DNA from: Nocardia jinanensis
GTDB lineage: Bacteria; Actinomycetota; Actinomycetes; Mycobacteriales; Mycobacteriaceae
Assembly: GCF_014645735.1 (NCBI RefSeq)
Contig: NZ_BMMH01000001.1
Span: 1-64,000, forward strand
Direction of reading: 5' to 3'
Length of the DNA: 64,000 nt
Part shown: positions 62,849 through 64,000 of the stretch, piece by piece
Layout of the letters: every line of letters starts with the position of its first letter
Position numbering within the stretch: the stretch's first letter is position 1
The notes under the pieces: generated by a model
What the model was told of the DNA's origin: nothing
The model's database searches: none
Seen by the model: only the letters and a program-made list of their open reading frames with translations
Translations under genes and position numbers: made by a program

Positions 62849-63904
62849 TCACGACGAGGACGTATCGGAGCATCCGCCGGGGAGCGAATGATCCACCTCG
62901 GCCGGCAGAAACTGTGGATCGAACAGGGTGCACAGATCGGGGTCGCGGTCGCTGCCCGACAGTTCGACACCCTCCTGGGCCGAGGCCACGGACACGGGAT
63001 CGAAACCACCACCCCAGGTGCGCGCCGCCGCTGCCCGCTCGACCACTTTCAGCGCGGCGTCGACATCGAATCCCGAGTATTCGGCGTACAGCCGGGCCGC
63101 CGCGAGCGGATCGGCGTCGATCGATGCCACCGCGTCGGTGTAGCCCGCGGTGATGGCGCGCACCACGCCGGGGTTGGTGGCGGCGTAGTCCTTGGTCGTG
63201 GTGATGGTGGATTGCAGGAAGCGGTCGAGATACTCGGGACTGCTGGCGATGAGCTTGAAATCCTGCGGGCGCTGTTCGGCCACGATGGACGGCAGCATCG
63301 CCACGTCGACCGAACCGGCCTCCAGCAGGGCCAGCCCCTCGCCGATACCGCCGGACGAGATCCGCTCGATCCGGCCCGCCGGTATTCCGGCCAGCTTCGG
63401 GATCAGCCGTGAAAGCGCGTCCGTCGCCGAATTGGGACGCGTGTAGGCCCACCGGCGCACATCCTGGATCGCGTTGATTCGCGTATTCGAGGCGAGTGCG
63501 TAGAAGTTCATCGGGTACGGGCCCTGGGTGCCCCCGCCGACCACGCGCAGTTCGGCCCCGGTGGGATCGGCCTGCACGATCGACGGGTAGCTGACCTCCC
63601 CGATGGGGATATCGCCGTCGAGCAGCGTCCGCATGGTGGCGCTACCGCCCTTGCCCGGCACGATGTTCTCGACGATGACGCCGTACTTCTCGAAATGCCC
63701 CTGCTTCTGGGCGACCAACCAGGGGATGCTGTAGATCTCCGCCGCCGCCGAAACGGTGACGTCGATGGTGACCGGCGCGGCGGGGTCGGCGTCGGGTCCC
63801 GGACCGCCGGAGCATCCCGACAGTACGACGAGCAACGCGGCCAGACCGGCGAACCGGCCGCCGGGGTGGGTCCGCCGAGGCGCGGACGACAATGATGTGA
63901 GCAT
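62849..63904 (-). CDS. ABC importer solute-binding lipoprotein
   Basis: 351 aa from ATG 63904 with GAGGG upstream. Signal peptide and lipobox LVVLSGCSGG (Cys about residue 33) anchor it outside the membrane. NMT1/SsuA-like fold: EIYSIPWLVAQKQGHFEKYGVIVENIVPGKGGSATMRTLLDGDIPIGEVSYPSIV. First gene of the importer operon; nothing upstream to 64000 shows the start of another gene. Confidence 0.88.
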   Translation of the reverse strand: MLTSLSSAPRRTHPGGRFAGLAALLVVLSGCSGGPGPDADPAAPVTIDVTVSAAAEIYSIPWLVAQKQGHFEKYGVIVENIVPGKGGSATMRTLLDGDIPIGEVSYPSIVQADPTGAELRVVGGGTQGPYPMNFYALASNTRINAIQDVRRWAYTRPNSATDALSRLIPKLAGIPAGRIERISSGGIGEGLALLEAGSVDVAMLPSIVAEQRPQDFKLIASSPEYLDRFLQSTITTTKDYAATNPGVVRAITAGYTDAVASIDADPLAAARLYAEYSGFDVDAALKVVERAAAARTWGGGFDPVSVASAQEGVELSGSDRDPDLCTLFDPQFLPAEVDHSLPGGCSDTSSS

Positions 63905-64000
63905 GATCCCTCGACATATCGTGCGGATCGGTGGAAACGAGGCCACCGTCGCGGTGGGAGGGGCGGCATCTGGATGTGGCCGCTCGCAGGATCCGGTGGA

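Noticed and set aside
1..64000. CRISPR arrays, tRNA, rRNA
   Set aside because: No regularly spaced direct repeats and no tRNA or rRNA sequence recognised on reading both strands.

Overview
The window is high-GC DNA with strongly G/C-ending codons, short gene overlaps (ATGA/GTGA) and gene families typical of mycolic-acid actinomycetes: a soluble acyl-ACP desaturase, a DesA3-like membrane desaturase, an Mce protein with its associated membrane protein, CpnT/WXG100-type secreted toxins, PucR regulators and a two-domain ECF ATPase. A Nocardia-like chromosome is the best guess. No rRNA, tRNA, CRISPR array or transposase was recognised.

Layout. 1-5822: a leftward polymorphic-toxin locus (CpnT-like protein cut by the window edge, a WXG100 fusion with a degenerate metallopeptidase-like tail, a two-domain immunity-like protein). 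6037-9192: a secreted DUF4232 protein, a strong terminator, an ankyrin-like pseudogene and PucR regulator 1. 10042-17716: lipid genes (membrane desaturase coupled to a patatin, methyltransferase, quinone-oxidoreductase/TetR pair with repeated operators, acyl-ACP desaturase). 18058-18968: two coupled Roadblock/LC7 proteins. 19002-25434: a tightly overlapping six-gene operon joining a complete ECF transporter to a deaminase-family amidohydrolase and an adenosylhomocysteinase-like protein that appears to have lost two active-site histidines. 25490-26434: a disrupted toxin-like gene. 26983-35397: assorted genes (SDR, methyltransferases, short PolA-like polymerase, S9 peptidase, CYP157-like P450 without ExxR, TetR). 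35779-43773: a sugar-acid type catabolic operon (FAH-family dehydratase, signal-less binding-protein homologue, aldehyde dehydrogenase, MaoC, MHS transporter, CoA-transferase) with a divergent LacI regulator. 44161-47183: a segment bounded by inverted 91-bp repeats that holds an unknown protein and a microbial-transglutaminase-like protein. 47238-53449: a biosynthetic-looking operon (radical SAM enzyme, two paralogous ATP-grasp ligases, SDR, histidine phosphatase, MFS exporter), with PucR regulator 2 upstream. 55757-60079: MarR/DUF1801 pair, orphan Mce pair, small membrane proteins. 60114-63904: a P450 remnant and a NitT/TauT-type ABC importer.

The two observations most likely to be new are (i) an ungapped element of about 80-91 bp present four times, upstream of both PucR regulators and of the two genes between the inverted repeats, which suggests one shared promoter and a small regulon; and (ii) the radical SAM/double ATP-grasp operon, which resembles no pathway I can name. 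The ECF/adenosylhomocysteinase-like operon is a third candidate system, probably for uptake and processing of an adenosine- or homocysteine-related metabolite. All functional statements rest on reading motifs by eye; no database search was possible.
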